In this document: positions 14,684 to 22,457 of the stretch, in pieces | Layout: every line of letters starts with the position of its first letter | How positions within the stretch are numbered: position 1 is the first letter of the stretch | DNA from: Candidatus Levyibacteriota bacterium | GTDB taxonomy: Bacteria > Patescibacteriota > Microgenomatia > Levybacterales > UBA12049 | Assembly: GCA_013816255.1 (NCBI GenBank) | Contig: JACDET010000011.1 | Coordinates: 1-41,875 of the forward strand | Direction of reading: 5' to 3' | DNA: 41,875 bases | Position numbers and translations under genes: made by a program | Notes under the pieces: model-generated | What the model was told of the DNA's origin: nothing | The model's input: the letters and a program-made list of their open reading frames with translations, nothing else | The model's database searches: none

Positions 14684-16681
14684 TTACTTTTTCTTCTGTA
14701 CTTGTTTGATTTTATCTCTAATTGCAATTGCCATCTCAAAGTCCAAGCGTTCGGCAGCGCCTTTCATTTCGCGGCGTAAATCTTTGAGAAGCGTTGCCCG
14801 TTCATCTGGCAGTAAAACATCTTTAGCGCTAAATTGCATAAGTGACTCGACAGTAGCTTTGGCAACTTCTTCTTTCTGATCAACGAGTTTGGCGCGAATC
14901 GCTTTTATAATTGTTTGGGGAGTGATGTTATGTTCTTTATTGTAGGCAATTTGAATCGTCCGCCGACGATCTCCTTCATCAATTGCTCCCTGCATAGAAT
15001 TAGTTATACGATCAGCATACATAATTACTTTTGCATCGACATTTCTTGCCGCGCGTCCCATTGTCTGAATTAAGGAAGTACGGGATCGGAGGAAGCCTTC
15101 TTTATCTGCGTCAAGAATTGCCACGAGAGATACCTCAGGAAGGTCTAATCCTTCGCGGAGCAGGTTAATACCGACGACGACATCATATTCGCCACTTCGC
15201 AAACTATCCAACACATCTTGCCGTTGCAGTGTCACAATATCAGAATGGAGATATGCTACTTTAATACCTTTTTCTTCAAGATAACTGGTGAGCTCTTCAG
15301 CCATACGCTTTGTCAATGTTGTAACAAGAACACGCTGATTACTCTCTACACGTAATTTAATTTCTTTTAATAGATCATCAATTTGTCCTTTACTTGGTTT
15401 GATAATAATTTCAGGATCGATCAAACCTGTTGGCCTGATGAGTTGCTCGACAATACCATTTTCTGTTTCTTGTGACAGTGACACTTCATAATCGTCAGGT
15501 GTTGCTGAGACATAGACAATTTGGTTGGTTTTACGCATGAATTCATCAAATTTAAGCGGTCTGTTATCGAGAGCTGAAGGAAGTCTGAAACCATAATCAA
15601 TTAACGTTCTTTTACGTGCTTGGTCGCCGTTGTACATGCCGCGAAGTTGCGGGAGAGTAATATGAGATTCATCCACAAGAAGCAACCAATCATCTGAAGC
15701 AGCTTGGAAATAATCAATCAAAGAGTATGGTGCCTCACCTGGCTGGCGGTTATCGAAGTAAGTCGAATAATTCTCAATACCATTGACATAACCAACCTCA
15801 CGTATCATTTCAAGGTCATAATGTGTTCGTTGTGCTATACGTTGTGCTTCGATGAGTTTGTTCTCTGATTTCAATTCTGCAACTCTTTTCTCTAAATCTA
15901 CATTAATCTTCTCAAACGCGTCATGATAGCCTGCTGGATCTGTCATGTAATGTTTGGCTGGATAAATAATTGTGCCTTCAAGTTGATTAAGTATATCTCC
16001 GGTTAAAGGATCGAATTCATACATATTGGTCACATAGTCATTTACTTCAATTCGTATCCCATGCTCAATATACGCGGGAAAGAGATCAATGCTACCGCCT
16101 CGAACACGGAAGGTTCCGCGACGGAATTCATAATCATTGCGTTCGTATTGTAGGTCGGTCAAGCGGATCAGAAGATCCTGCTGCGTCACTTTGAGCCCCT
16201 TTTTGAGTTCCAAAACAAACTTTCCGTATTCAACAGGTGAACCCAAGTTATAGATACACGAAACCGAAGCCACGACAATAACATCTTTTCTGGTTAAAAG
16301 GTTGGTTGTCGCAGCCAAACGCAAACGGTCAATTTCTTCATTAATCTCCGATTCTTTCTCAATATACGTGTCAGTTGTCGGCATATACGCTTCAGGTTGA
16401 TAATAGTCATAATAAGAAACGAAATACGAGACTGCATTATTTGGGAAAAAGTCACGAAATTCCTGATAAAGTTGTCCAGCCAATGTCTTATTATGCGAAA
16501 TGATCAGTGTAGGCTTTTGGACATTTTGAATAGTATTAGCCATGGTAAACGTCTTACCACTTCCTGTTACACCCAAAAGCGTTTGGTGCTTAGCGTTATT
16601 TTTGAGGTTCTTTGTCAGTGTTTCAATAGCCTTGGGTTGGTCACCTGTAGGTTTGAATTTAGATTCAAGTTGAAAATTCAT
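14684..16681 (-). CDS. uvrB: UvrABC excinuclease subunit B
   Basis: A 665-aa damage-recognition helicase-like subunit of nucleotide excision repair. From the ATG at 16681: Walker A GVTGSGKT (37-44), the beta-hairpin YYDYYQPEAYMPTTDTYIEK, DEAD-like box LLVDESHIT, helicase motif V/VI region with NLLREGLDLPEVS and QTMGRAARN, and a C-terminal UVR domain (DFEMAIAIRDKIK) that contacts UvrC. The longer frame to 16720 adds 13 residues unlike any UvrB N-terminus, and a promoter element lies there, so 16681 is the start. The gene is convergent with 13985-14683, stop codons touching. Confidence 0.96.
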   Translation of the reverse strand: MNFQLESKFKPTGDQPKAIETLTKNLKNNAKHQTLLGVTGSGKTFTMANTIQNVQKPTLIISHNKTLAGQLYQEFRDFFPNNAVSYFVSYYDYYQPEAYMPTTDTYIEKESEINEEIDRLRLAATTNLLTRKDVIVVASVSCIYNLGSPVEYGKFVLELKKGLKVTQQDLLIRLTDLQYERNDYEFRRGTFRVRGGSIDLFPAYIEHGIRIEVNDYVTNMYEFDPLTGDILNQLEGTIIYPAKHYMTDPAGYHDAFEKINVDLEKRVAELKSENKLIEAQRIAQRTHYDLEMIREVGYVNGIENYSTYFDNRQPGEAPYSLIDYFQAASDDWLLLVDESHITLPQLRGMYNGDQARKRTLIDYGFRLPSALDNRPLKFDEFMRKTNQIVYVSATPDDYEVSLSQETENGIVEQLIRPTGLIDPEIIIKPSKGQIDDLLKEIKLRVESNQRVLVTTLTKRMAEELTSYLEEKGIKVAYLHSDIVTLQRQDVLDSLRSGEYDVVVGINLLREGLDLPEVSLVAILDADKEGFLRSRTSLIQTMGRAARNVDAKVIMYADRITNSMQGAIDEGDRRRTIQIAYNKEHNITPQTIIKAIRAKLVDQKEEVAKATVESLMQFSAKDVLLPDERATLLKDLRREMKGAAERLDFEMAIAIRDKIKQVQKKK

Positions 16682-16687
16682 AAAAGC

Positions 16688-16696
16688 ATTGTAGCA
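16688..16696 (-). promoter_or_regulatory. Extended -10 promoter of uvrB
   Basis: TGCTACAAT on the minus strand ends 6 nt before the ATG at 16681, implying a leaderless mRNA and excluding the upstream in-frame start. A TTGACA lies farther upstream at a non-standard distance. Confidence 0.5.
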
Positions 16697-16742
16697 TAGA
16701 CTGTCCAACGATGGTGTCAAAACCTATTTCCCGATGTACGAA

Positions 16743-16764
16743 GCTAGTTACCATCGGATGTTAG
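16743..16764. repeat. CATCGGATGTTAG repeat, copy 1
   Basis: A 22-bp stretch (GCTAG, then CATCGGATGTTAG) in the gap between uvrB and the HD gene, matching 20 of 22 bases of 40319-40340. The second copy has a perfect palindrome that is slightly eroded here. Confidence 0.55.
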
Positions 16765-16789
16765 TTTATCCAAATTGAGAAGATATGGC

Positions 16790-17662
16790 TTACTTATGAA
16801 AGTGTTCTTGTATTTCAACTGATGGCTTGGCATCTCCAAGTATGCTTTTCCACCCAGTAAAGAGAGCTTGGGTTTTAAATTTCTCTACCGAAACTAATAA
16901 CCATTGTTTATAAAAGTTGGGTAGTTCTGGTGCAAAAACTTGTTGCCAGAATTTTGTTTGATCTTTTTGGAAAATATCAATCTTAATCTTTTGTAAACCG
17001 TGTGCTTCTTTCGGTGTTGGAATTGTATCCAATGTAATTCTATATGCAGAGTCTCCATTAACAAAGTCGAAAAGCGGTTCATTTGTAATAAATGAATCAA
17101 AAAAGTTGCGGTAGTTATTAAGAATAAGATCAAACGTCTCATTGCCACAACGGATCTCATGGATCGTCTCGCATAGGCCTTCAATCTTGTCTGCAATGTT
17201 GACGACTCTGGCTTCAGGAGATTCCTTTTTTGTCATATCTTTTTGATATTCAAGATATTGCTGACGTTTTCTATTCCATGGATTCACGCCAAAGTAGCGT
17301 GTAGCGAGCTTCCGTACTGCTTCGGCTTCTGCTGTTCTCAAGGCTAAACGTTCATGCGGTTTCATAGCATATTTGATGGGTGTCGGGATATCACCAGTTA
17401 TAACTTCTGGATCGTCATGATAGACTGCCAGTCGTTGTGCCCGTATGGGATCAACGTGTAAATCATATCGCTCATGCAAGCGTTGTGCCAAGTCATAACT
17501 TAAATAGCTGACGCGAAGCATGTGTGTGTGAAGATTGTTGCGGTGAATGACCCTTTCAGCTTGATCGAACCGTAAAACGCTTTCTAAATCTTTAATACGA
17601 CGTTTTTCTCCACGTAGCGGTATAAGCACATCATTAAAAGTAATACTATTGGTTGCATTCAT
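16790..17662 (-). CDS. HD-domain phosphohydrolase, YfbR-like
   Basis: A 290-aa HD-superfamily protein from the ATG at 17662. It has a His-rich first motif (ERVIHRNNLHTHMLRVSYLS), the metal pair in AVYHDDPEVITGDIPTP, and an Asp in VVNIADKIEGLCE that would complete the H...HD...D set. It resembles 5'-deoxynucleotidase-type HD proteins and the gene at 947-1597 (compare ITGDIP in both), but carries an extra C-terminal region of about 100 residues. An upstream in-frame start at 17737 is rejected because an extended -10 box lies between. It diverges from lexA. Confidence 0.78.
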   Translation of the reverse strand: MNATNSITFNDVLIPLRGEKRRIKDLESVLRFDQAERVIHRNNLHTHMLRVSYLSYDLAQRLHERYDLHVDPIRAQRLAVYHDDPEVITGDIPTPIKYAMKPHERLALRTAEAEAVRKLATRYFGVNPWNRKRQQYLEYQKDMTKKESPEARVVNIADKIEGLCETIHEIRCGNETFDLILNNYRNFFDSFITNEPLFDFVNGDSAYRITLDTIPTPKEAHGLQKIKIDIFQKDQTKFWQQVFAPELPNFYKQWLLVSVEKFKTQALFTGWKSILGDAKPSVEIQEHFHK

Positions 17663-17672
17663 TTGGATTAGT

Positions 17673-17681
17673 AGTATAGCA
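17673..17681 (-). promoter_or_regulatory. Extended -10 promoter of the HD gene
   Basis: TGCTATACT on the minus strand, ending 10 nt before the ATG at 17662. Confidence 0.5.
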
Positions 17682-17821
17682 GATTGATTCAATATTTTAC
17701 ATATAGGCCTAATGGAAGAGTTGGAATGAATTATCAATGAATTTGTTGAGCACTACTAGAGAAGTTTGAGGCTAGAAAAATGATATAGTAATATTGATAT
17801 ATTTTGATCACAAAAGAAGTA

Positions 17822-17852
17822 TTGATAAAATACACGAATTGTCGTATATTTT
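17822..17852 (+). promoter_or_regulatory. lexA promoter with overlapping palindromic operator
   Basis: TTGATA (17822-17827) and TATATT (17845-17850) are spaced by 17 bp. A 26-bp near-palindrome, 17827-17852, covers the spacer and -10 box: 10 of 13 base positions mirror, with the core ACGA-N4-TCGT at 17834-17845 and AAAATA/TATTTT flanks. LexA proteins usually repress their own promoter, so this is a strong candidate SOS operator. A second weaker promoter-like pair (TTAACA, TATAGT, 15 bp apart) lies at 17856-17882. Confidence 0.65.
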
Positions 17853-17903
17853 TCATTAACAGTTCGCTTTTATTTTTATAGTAAATTTGAACCCAATACC
17901 ATT

Positions 17904-18533
17904 ATGCCAGGAGTACTATACAGAAAAGAAAGACAAGTCCTTGAGTTCTTAGTGCAGTTCCAGAACAAACACGCATATGCTCCAACGCTTCGGGAAATAG
18001 CTGACGCAACTGGTCACAAAAGTGTTTCGACCATTCATGTTATTCTCAGAAACCTTGTCGACAAAGGCTATGTCCAAAAGGTCGATGGTAATGCCCGGGT
18101 ACTCAAAGTAAAAGATGAAAATGTCATATCAACGTTCATGGGTGTTTCTCCATCTGTTGAATTACCACTCATGGGATATATTGCAGCAGGAAGACCTCTT
18201 GAACCACATATTGATCCAAATGCAACGTTCCAGATTTCAGCTTCTATGTTGACAGGTTCTAAGACTGCCTATGTTCTGCAGGTCAAAGGTGAATCTATGA
18301 TTGAAGATGGTATTATGGATGGAGATTTCGTCGTCATTGAAAAAGTAAATGATGCTACCAATGGTGAGATTGTTGTCGCATTAGTTGATGACAGCTTAGC
18401 AACGTTGAAAAGATTTTATAAAGAAGGCGGCAGAGTTGTCCTCAAACCAGCCAATGCCTCAATGGAACCTATTTATCCAAATACGGTTAAGATTCAGGGC
18501 AAAGTCGTCGGCTTGGTTCGTAAGTACTTCTAG
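17904..18533 (+). CDS. lexA: SOS repressor LexA
   Basis: A 209-aa repressor. The N-terminal winged helix includes YAPTLREIADATGHKSVSTI (about 25-44) as the recognition region. The self-cleavage site is Ala95-Gly96 in GYIAAGRPLE. The S24-type serine/lysine dyad is Ser131 in KGESMIEDG and Lys169 in LATLKRFYKE. All elements for RecA-stimulated autocleavage are intact. It shares an intergenic region of 241 bp with a divergent HD gene. The candidate operator over its promoter supports autoregulation. No Shine-Dalgarno is visible before the ATG. Confidence 0.96.
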   Translation: MPGVLYRKERQVLEFLVQFQNKHAYAPTLREIADATGHKSVSTIHVILRNLVDKGYVQKVDGNARVLKVKDENVISTFMGVSPSVELPLMGYIAAGRPLEPHIDPNATFQISASMLTGSKTAYVLQVKGESMIEDGIMDGDFVVIEKVNDATNGEIVVALVDDSLATLKRFYKEGGRVVLKPANASMEPIYPNTVKIQGKVVGLVRKYF

Positions 18534-18542
18534 CTTAATCTT

Positions 18543-18598
18543 CGTCATTCCAGCTTGTCTGGAATCGGTCAACTGATCCTGGACAAGCCAGGATGACG
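18543..18598. repeat. Inverted doublet repeat between lexA and rsmI
   Basis: CGTCATTCCAG.CTGGAATC followed by GATCCTGG.CCAGGATGACG, with outer inverted ends CGTCAT and ATGACG. It is a variant of the GTCATCC doublets. Confidence 0.7.
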
Positions 18599-18617
18599 AT
18601 TACAACTACCTTTATAG

Positions 18618-18623
18618 TATAAT
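18618..18623 (+). promoter_or_regulatory. -10 box of rsmI
   Basis: TATAAT ends 7 nt before ATG 18631. An earlier in-frame ATG at 18622 overlaps this box and would not be in the transcript. No clear -35. Confidence 0.5.
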
Positions 18624-18630
18624 GTCCTCT

Positions 18631-19338
18631 ATGGGAACACTTTATATTGTACCGACACCAATTGGCAATCTTTCAGATATAACCTTGCGTGCACTCAAGA
18701 CGCTTTTTAATGTCCAAGTTATAGCATGTGAAGATACTCGGAGAACCGGAATGCTTTTGGATAAACTCATTCAGGAGTTCTCTACCAATCCGGAAGAAAA
18801 GCAAAAACCACGTTTTCTCTCATATTACGATCAAAATGAATTGCAAAGAATTCCTGAGATCATTACATTACTGCAAGCAGAACAAGATGTCGCGCTTGTC
18901 TCTGATGCCGGGACACCAGCCATCTCAGATCCTGGATTCAAACTTGTGCGTGAGTGCTTGAAGGAAAAAATAAAAGTCGTTTCATTACCTGGTGCGTCCT
19001 CAGTTTTGACCGCTTTAACAGCATCTGGTTTGCCAACTGATAAATTTCTCTTTGCAGGTTATCCACCGCATAAACCTGGACATCGACTCACATTCTTTGA
19101 AAATATCAAAACATCACTTGATTCAGTCCATTCGACAGTTATACTTTTTGAAGCACCACATAAAGTTATTAAGACTTTAGGGGATATGAATACAGTCTTT
19201 GGAGACATCGAAATTGTCTTTGCAAGAGAGCTGACGAAAATATTTGAAGAAGTAAAAAAGAAAAAGATTTCTGACGCGTTATTGAGCTTTAAGAAAAAAC
19301 CACCAAAAGGTGAATTCGTCCTTCTATTTCATCTTTAG
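18631..19338 (+). CDS. rsmI: 16S rRNA (cytidine-2'-O)-methyltransferase RsmI
   Basis: A 235-aa SAM-dependent methyltransferase of the tetrapyrrole-methylase fold. The N-terminal GTLYIVPTPIGNLSDITLRA, the ACEDTRRT segment, SDAGTPAISDPGF and LPGASSVLTALTASGLPTDK are nearly family-consensus. It methylates the ribose of C1402 in 16S rRNA. It lacks most of the C-terminal small domain seen in some homologues (E. coli is about 286 aa), as do many compact bacterial versions. Start chosen at 18631 because the ATG at 18622 lies in the -10 box. Confidence 0.94.
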   Translation: MGTLYIVPTPIGNLSDITLRALKTLFNVQVIACEDTRRTGMLLDKLIQEFSTNPEEKQKPRFLSYYDQNELQRIPEIITLLQAEQDVALVSDAGTPAISDPGFKLVRECLKEKIKVVSLPGASSVLTALTASGLPTDKFLFAGYPPHKPGHRLTFFENIKTSLDSVHSTVILFEAPHKVIKTLGDMNTVFGDIEIVFARELTKIFEEVKKKKISDALLSFKKKPPKGEFVLLFHL

Positions 19339-19390
19339 TATATTTAAAAATCCTCAAATAATTTTTGCTAAAACAATGGTTACATTCAGG

Positions 19391-19424
19391 AGGTGGGAAG
19401 CCTACGCCAGCTTCGAGGTGGGAA
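19391..19424. repeat. Small hairpin with flanking direct repeats
   Basis: GAAGC/GCTTC (19397-19401 with 19410-19414) is framed by direct 9-mers AGGTGGGAA (19391-19399 and 19416-19424). The string GGGAAGCCTACGCC recalls the terminal hairpins of IS200/IS605 elements, but no transposase gene is present. It lies between the convergent rsmI and def genes. Confidence 0.35.
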
Positions 19425-19429
19425 ACTGA

Positions 19430-20044
19430 TTATTGTGTAGTCCCTTTAATCTTTTCCCATTTCTCTCGTGAACATTTCTTTGGCCAATCTCTCCAGCCTT
19501 CATTTGCTTTATATTCCACCCATTCCTCTTTCTCAACCCAATGCAGTTTTTCAGGATCTGCGATTCTGCTAATGAATTCTTGGCCTTGTAGATGATCAAG
19601 TTCATGCTGAAATATTCTTGCCACATATCCTTCATGTTCTTCTATCACTTTTTTGCCTTCTCGTGTATATGCTTCAAGTTTGATCCTGCTCGCACGAGAT
19701 ACTGCACCGGCAACCCGACTTGTTGACCAACAGCCTTCACACCATTCATCTTGCTCCTCTGATTGCCAGGTAATTTTGGGATTAATATACACTTGGAGGT
19801 TGCTTAGGCCGCCCCTTTTACTAGCACCGATATCGACCAAAATGATTTGTTTGGAGATCCCGACTTGTGGTGCAGCAAGTCCTACGACTGTTGGCTTGGT
19901 ACGATCAATTCGATTATCATATGCAACATCAAGCATCTCTTCAATCAATTCCTGTGTTTCTGGTTGGGTAATTGATTCAATAGGGATTTCTTGGGAGACT
20001 TTTTGCAAGAGTGGGTCGTTTGGAGCTGCAAGCGTGCGTTTCAT
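19430..20044 (-). CDS. def: Peptide deformylase
   Basis: A 204-aa metalloenzyme that removes the formyl group from nascent N-terminal methionine. All three motifs are present: VGLAAPQVGIS (GLAAPQ at 55-60), EGCWS (103-107; metal-ligand Cys105; most enzymes have Leu in place of Trp) and FQHELDHLQG (His147, Glu148, His151). The start codon overlaps the gpmA stop in a TAATG junction, so translation is coupled to gpmA. The Trp in motif II places it outside the most common EGCLS group; activity is still expected. Confidence 0.93.
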   Translation of the reverse strand: MKRTLAAPNDPLLQKVSQEIPIESITQPETQELIEEMLDVAYDNRIDRTKPTVVGLAAPQVGISKQIILVDIGASKRGGLSNLQVYINPKITWQSEEQDEWCEGCWSTSRVAGAVSRASRIKLEAYTREGKKVIEEHEGYVARIFQHELDHLQGQEFISRIADPEKLHWVEKEEWVEYKANEGWRDWPKKCSREKWEKIKGTTQ

Positions 20045-20667
20045 TAGTGCGTATTCGTATTGGTTCCGCGGATTTCTTTTGCGGTTACATTGCCTTCTCC
20101 ATCTAATTCATAGACATACAATCCACCGGTTGGTAGTTCAAGTTTTGTGATTTCTTCATCTGAAATGTTTTCCAAGTATTTGATCAGTGCTCTTAGGCTA
20201 TTGCCATGTGCTGCGATAATGACATTTTTACCTTCTTTGATCTTTGGTTCGATTTCGGATTGATAATAGGGAAGGACGCGTTCGTAAACCATTTTGAGCG
20301 ATTCACCATTTGCAGGAGGATAATCCCAGCTCCGTCTGATTTTTTGAAATTCCTCTTCACCAATTTGCTCTTTCACTTCCCATTTATTCTTCCCTGTGAA
20401 ATCACCATAACTCCGTTCATTGAGCGCTTTATCCGCAATTGGTTCTAAATTTGTTCCTAAAACACCTTGAATTTCTTCAAGTGTTTGTTGTGCACGTTTC
20501 AATGCTGAAGTGAAAGCTACATCCAAATGAATATCTTTCAAAGCTTCACCTGCTTTTTTTGCTTCTTCGCGTCCGTTTTCGCTGAGGTTTACATCAGTCC
20601 ATCCTGTCCAAAGACCTTTTGCGTTCCATTCCGATTCGCCATGCCGTACTAATATAAGATGTGCCAT
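20044..20667 (-). CDS. gpmA: 2,3-bisphosphoglycerate-dependent phosphoglycerate mutase
   Basis: A 207-aa histidine-phosphatase-fold enzyme interconverting 3- and 2-phosphoglycerate in glycolysis. The phosphohistidine loop is LVRHGESEWNAKGLWTGWTD (His9); Glu84 sits in ALNERSYGDFTG and the second catalytic His154 in IIAAHGNSLRAL. It is shorter than the E. coli enzyme (about 250 aa), in line with GpmA forms lacking a long C-terminal tail. It is the first gene of a two-gene operon with def, driven by a promoter with a 17-bp spacer. Confidence 0.93.
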   Translation of the reverse strand: MAHLILVRHGESEWNAKGLWTGWTDVNLSENGREEAKKAGEALKDIHLDVAFTSALKRAQQTLEEIQGVLGTNLEPIADKALNERSYGDFTGKNKWEVKEQIGEEEFQKIRRSWDYPPANGESLKMVYERVLPYYQSEIEPKIKEGKNVIIAAHGNSLRALIKYLENISDEEITKLELPTGGLYVYELDGEGNVTAKEIRGTNTNTH

Positions 20668-20678
20668 AAGTTGTACTT

Positions 20679-20707
20679 AGTATAAAGTATTTGGAGGGGA
20701 GATTCAA
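20679..20707 (-). promoter_or_regulatory. Promoter of gpmA-def
   Basis: TTGAAT and TATACT on the minus strand with a 17-bp spacer. The -10 box ends 11 nt before the gpmA ATG. Confidence 0.6.
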
Positions 20708-20713
20708 GAAAAT

Positions 20714-21913
20714 TTAGTGGTGGCCGCCTTTGTGTATTTCTCCTTTGCCTCCGTGGATGGTTATAATGTGGCCGTTTTTGAAATGTTTTGTTGCGTCTTT
20801 CACATTAAAGAGCGCTGGGATGCCCAACTGTCTAATGTGTGCTGAAACTTCAGAATGTTTATGATTTGTTTCACTGATAATTCCTCTGACATTTTTTAAA
20901 TATGGCAGTTGTGCTTTCTTTATACTTTTCAGAACCACCACATCATGGTCTTTGATCTGTTGCAATTCTTGATCGTTAGTAACGATTTTTACTGAACCTG
21001 TGCCTATGGTCGGTGTTATTGCGACCCCTCGGGTTGAAACAGGTTTCCGTTTACTTACTTTTTCTACTTTAGGGAGCGTTGTGATTGGTTTGGTATGTAT
21101 GAGGTAGACTTCGTCCCCGATAATACTCCATTGAGCAACTTGTGGGAAATACAGATGATTTTCTAGCTGTCTTCCAAGTTCACCAATCGCAAAAAGCATT
21201 TCAAGATCAAGCTTCGGCGTTTTATCATGATGCGAGAGACTGCGCTCAAGAACCATGAGTGTTTTCTTTGAGAGCGTATAAGTATCGGTAGTATATGGAT
21301 GATGGACAGTGATGACGAGCCGGTCTTTGGCATGAGAATGCGGATCAATCGTGTGTATAGTCCCTTTTCGTTGCGGCGTTACCAAAGGATAGACATGGAG
21401 TTCAACAGGAGTATTGATGTGATCATGTGCCTGTTCATGCCTGCTTGCGAGTAAATTGGCATCAAAATGATTTGCCCATGCATCCTTGATAGTTGTTTGC
21501 AACTGCTCAAAATCCTCAACCGTATGCGTATTGTATTTATGTGGTTGTTTCGATCGTGAAAAAGCCCCAAGAGCAAGTGATGTATCTTCAAACTTCTCAT
21601 AATATTTTTTTAGATCAGTAATCAGTTCATGTGAAAGAGGTGTGTCCATAAAGTGATGCTTTATATGGTTGGTAATTTGATAAATAGATTCTGGTCTTTT
21701 AAAATTCACTGTGGAAAGGAGATGTTTGATTTTGTGTTCAAGCTTATTTTGCTTTAAATATGCATGATACGCAGCTGTCGTGATAATAAATCCTGGAAAG
21801 AGTGGGAATCCTGCTTGCGTGAGTTTGCCAATATGATGTCCCGCCTGACTGAAAGTCGAAGCTTCATGCGTATCAATATCCGCGAACCATACAATAAAAG
21901 GAGCTGTTCTCAT
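20714..21913 (-). CDS. Degenerate PEP synthase-like protein lacking the PEP-binding barrel
   Basis: A 399-aa protein from the ATG at 21913. The N-terminus (FIVWFADID, then GKLTQAGFPLFPGFIITTAAY) matches the start of phosphoenolpyruvate synthase nucleotide-binding domains, and QVAQWSIIGDEVYLIHTKPI matches their end. The C-terminal RGIISETNHKHSEVSAHI, then RQLGIPALFNV, matches the swivelling phosphohistidine domain, but the usual T-S-H-A-A is H-S-E-V-S, so the phospho-accepting His is replaced by Glu. The Arg/Ser ATP loop is also lost and the PEP/pyruvate TIM barrel is absent. It is probably not a PEP synthase; a regulatory or repurposed role is possible. Rich in His. Divergent from the Hpt gene, with overlapping -35 boxes. 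Confidence 0.75.
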   Translation of the reverse strand: MRTAPFIVWFADIDTHEASTFSQAGHHIGKLTQAGFPLFPGFIITTAAYHAYLKQNKLEHKIKHLLSTVNFKRPESIYQITNHIKHHFMDTPLSHELITDLKKYYEKFEDTSLALGAFSRSKQPHKYNTHTVEDFEQLQTTIKDAWANHFDANLLASRHEQAHDHINTPVELHVYPLVTPQRKGTIHTIDPHSHAKDRLVITVHHPYTTDTYTLSKKTLMVLERSLSHHDKTPKLDLEMLFAIGELGRQLENHLYFPQVAQWSIIGDEVYLIHTKPITTLPKVEKVSKRKPVSTRGVAITPTIGTGSVKIVTNDQELQQIKDHDVVVLKSIKKAQLPYLKNVRGIISETNHKHSEVSAHIRQLGIPALFNVKDATKHFKNGHIITIHGGKGEIHKGGHH

Positions 21914-21926
21914 ACAATATATATGT

Positions 21927-21956
21927 AGTATACATAAAGCGGGGTTTCGTTGACAA
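21927..21956 (-). promoter_or_regulatory. Promoter of the PEP synthase-like gene
   Basis: TTGTCA (21956-21951) and TATACT (21932-21927) with an 18-bp spacer. Its -35 overlaps the -35 of the divergent Hpt promoter by five bases. Confidence 0.6.
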
Positions 21957-21978
21957 TGCAACTTTTTATCAGTATAGT
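21950..21978 (+). promoter_or_regulatory. Promoter of the Hpt gene
   Basis: A consensus TTGACA and TATAGT with a 17-bp spacer; the -10 box ends 12 nt before the ATG at 21991, leaving a leader of only a few nucleotides. Confidence 0.7.
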
Positions 21979-21990
21979 AACTGCAGAACT

Positions 21991-22380
21991 ATGCCATTAT
22001 CTGCGTCAGACAAAATAAAATATAAAGAGCTCTATCTCCAAACCGCGAAGCCGTATGTAGACGATTTACAAAAGATAGCTTCACTCCAAGACGGAGATGT
22101 TGAAACGGTTGATGTCATTCACCGTGCAGCGCACTCAATGGGAAGTCAAAGCCAAATGATGGAATACAATTCTATTGCCAATCTCTCACGACTTATAGAA
22201 AAGATCTTCAAGGCTAAAAAGGATGAAGGATATATCTTGACGCAAGAAACAAAAGCTCTCATGATAGGCGATGTGTCAAGAATGCAGGATTCACTTGCAT
22301 CGATTGCAAATAACGATAGTGAATTGGATCTTACACCAGAAATAGAAGCATTACGTACAAGTAGTAAAATTATTGTATAA
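21991..22380 (+). CDS. Hpt (histidine phosphotransfer) domain protein
   Basis: A 129-aa all-helical protein. DVIHRAAHSMGSQSQMMEYN (about 41-60) matches the Hpt motif A-H-x-L/M-K-G-S, with His48 as the likely phosphorylated residue (the Lys is missing: H-S-M-G-S), followed by SIANLSRLIEKIFKA as the next helix. Hpt proteins relay phosphate between receivers. A receiver protein gene follows 77 nt downstream and the type IV pilus operon after that, so the pair probably forms a phosphorelay acting on the pilus. No histidine kinase is in the window. Confidence 0.75.
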   Translation: MPLSASDKIKYKELYLQTAKPYVDDLQKIASLQDGDVETVDVIHRAAHSMGSQSQMMEYNSIANLSRLIEKIFKAKKDEGYILTQETKALMIGDVSRMQDSLASIANNDSELDLTPEIEALRTSSKIIV

Positions 22381-22443
22381 TATACCTATCGTTATAAACG
22401 ACGAGGCATACTATGCTATTAGTAAAATGATTTAAAAGGAGTA

Positions 22444-22449
22444 TATAAT
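22444..22449 (+). promoter_or_regulatory. -10 box of the receiver gene
   Basis: TATAAT ends 8 nt before ATG 22458. AAAGGAG at 22435-22441 is too far from the ATG to be a normal Shine-Dalgarno. Confidence 0.4.
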
Positions 22450-22457
22450 AAACAAAC

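Noticed and set aside
16682-16720. Upstream start for uvrB
   Set aside because: The extra 13 residues are not seen in UvrB and an extended -10 box lies there.
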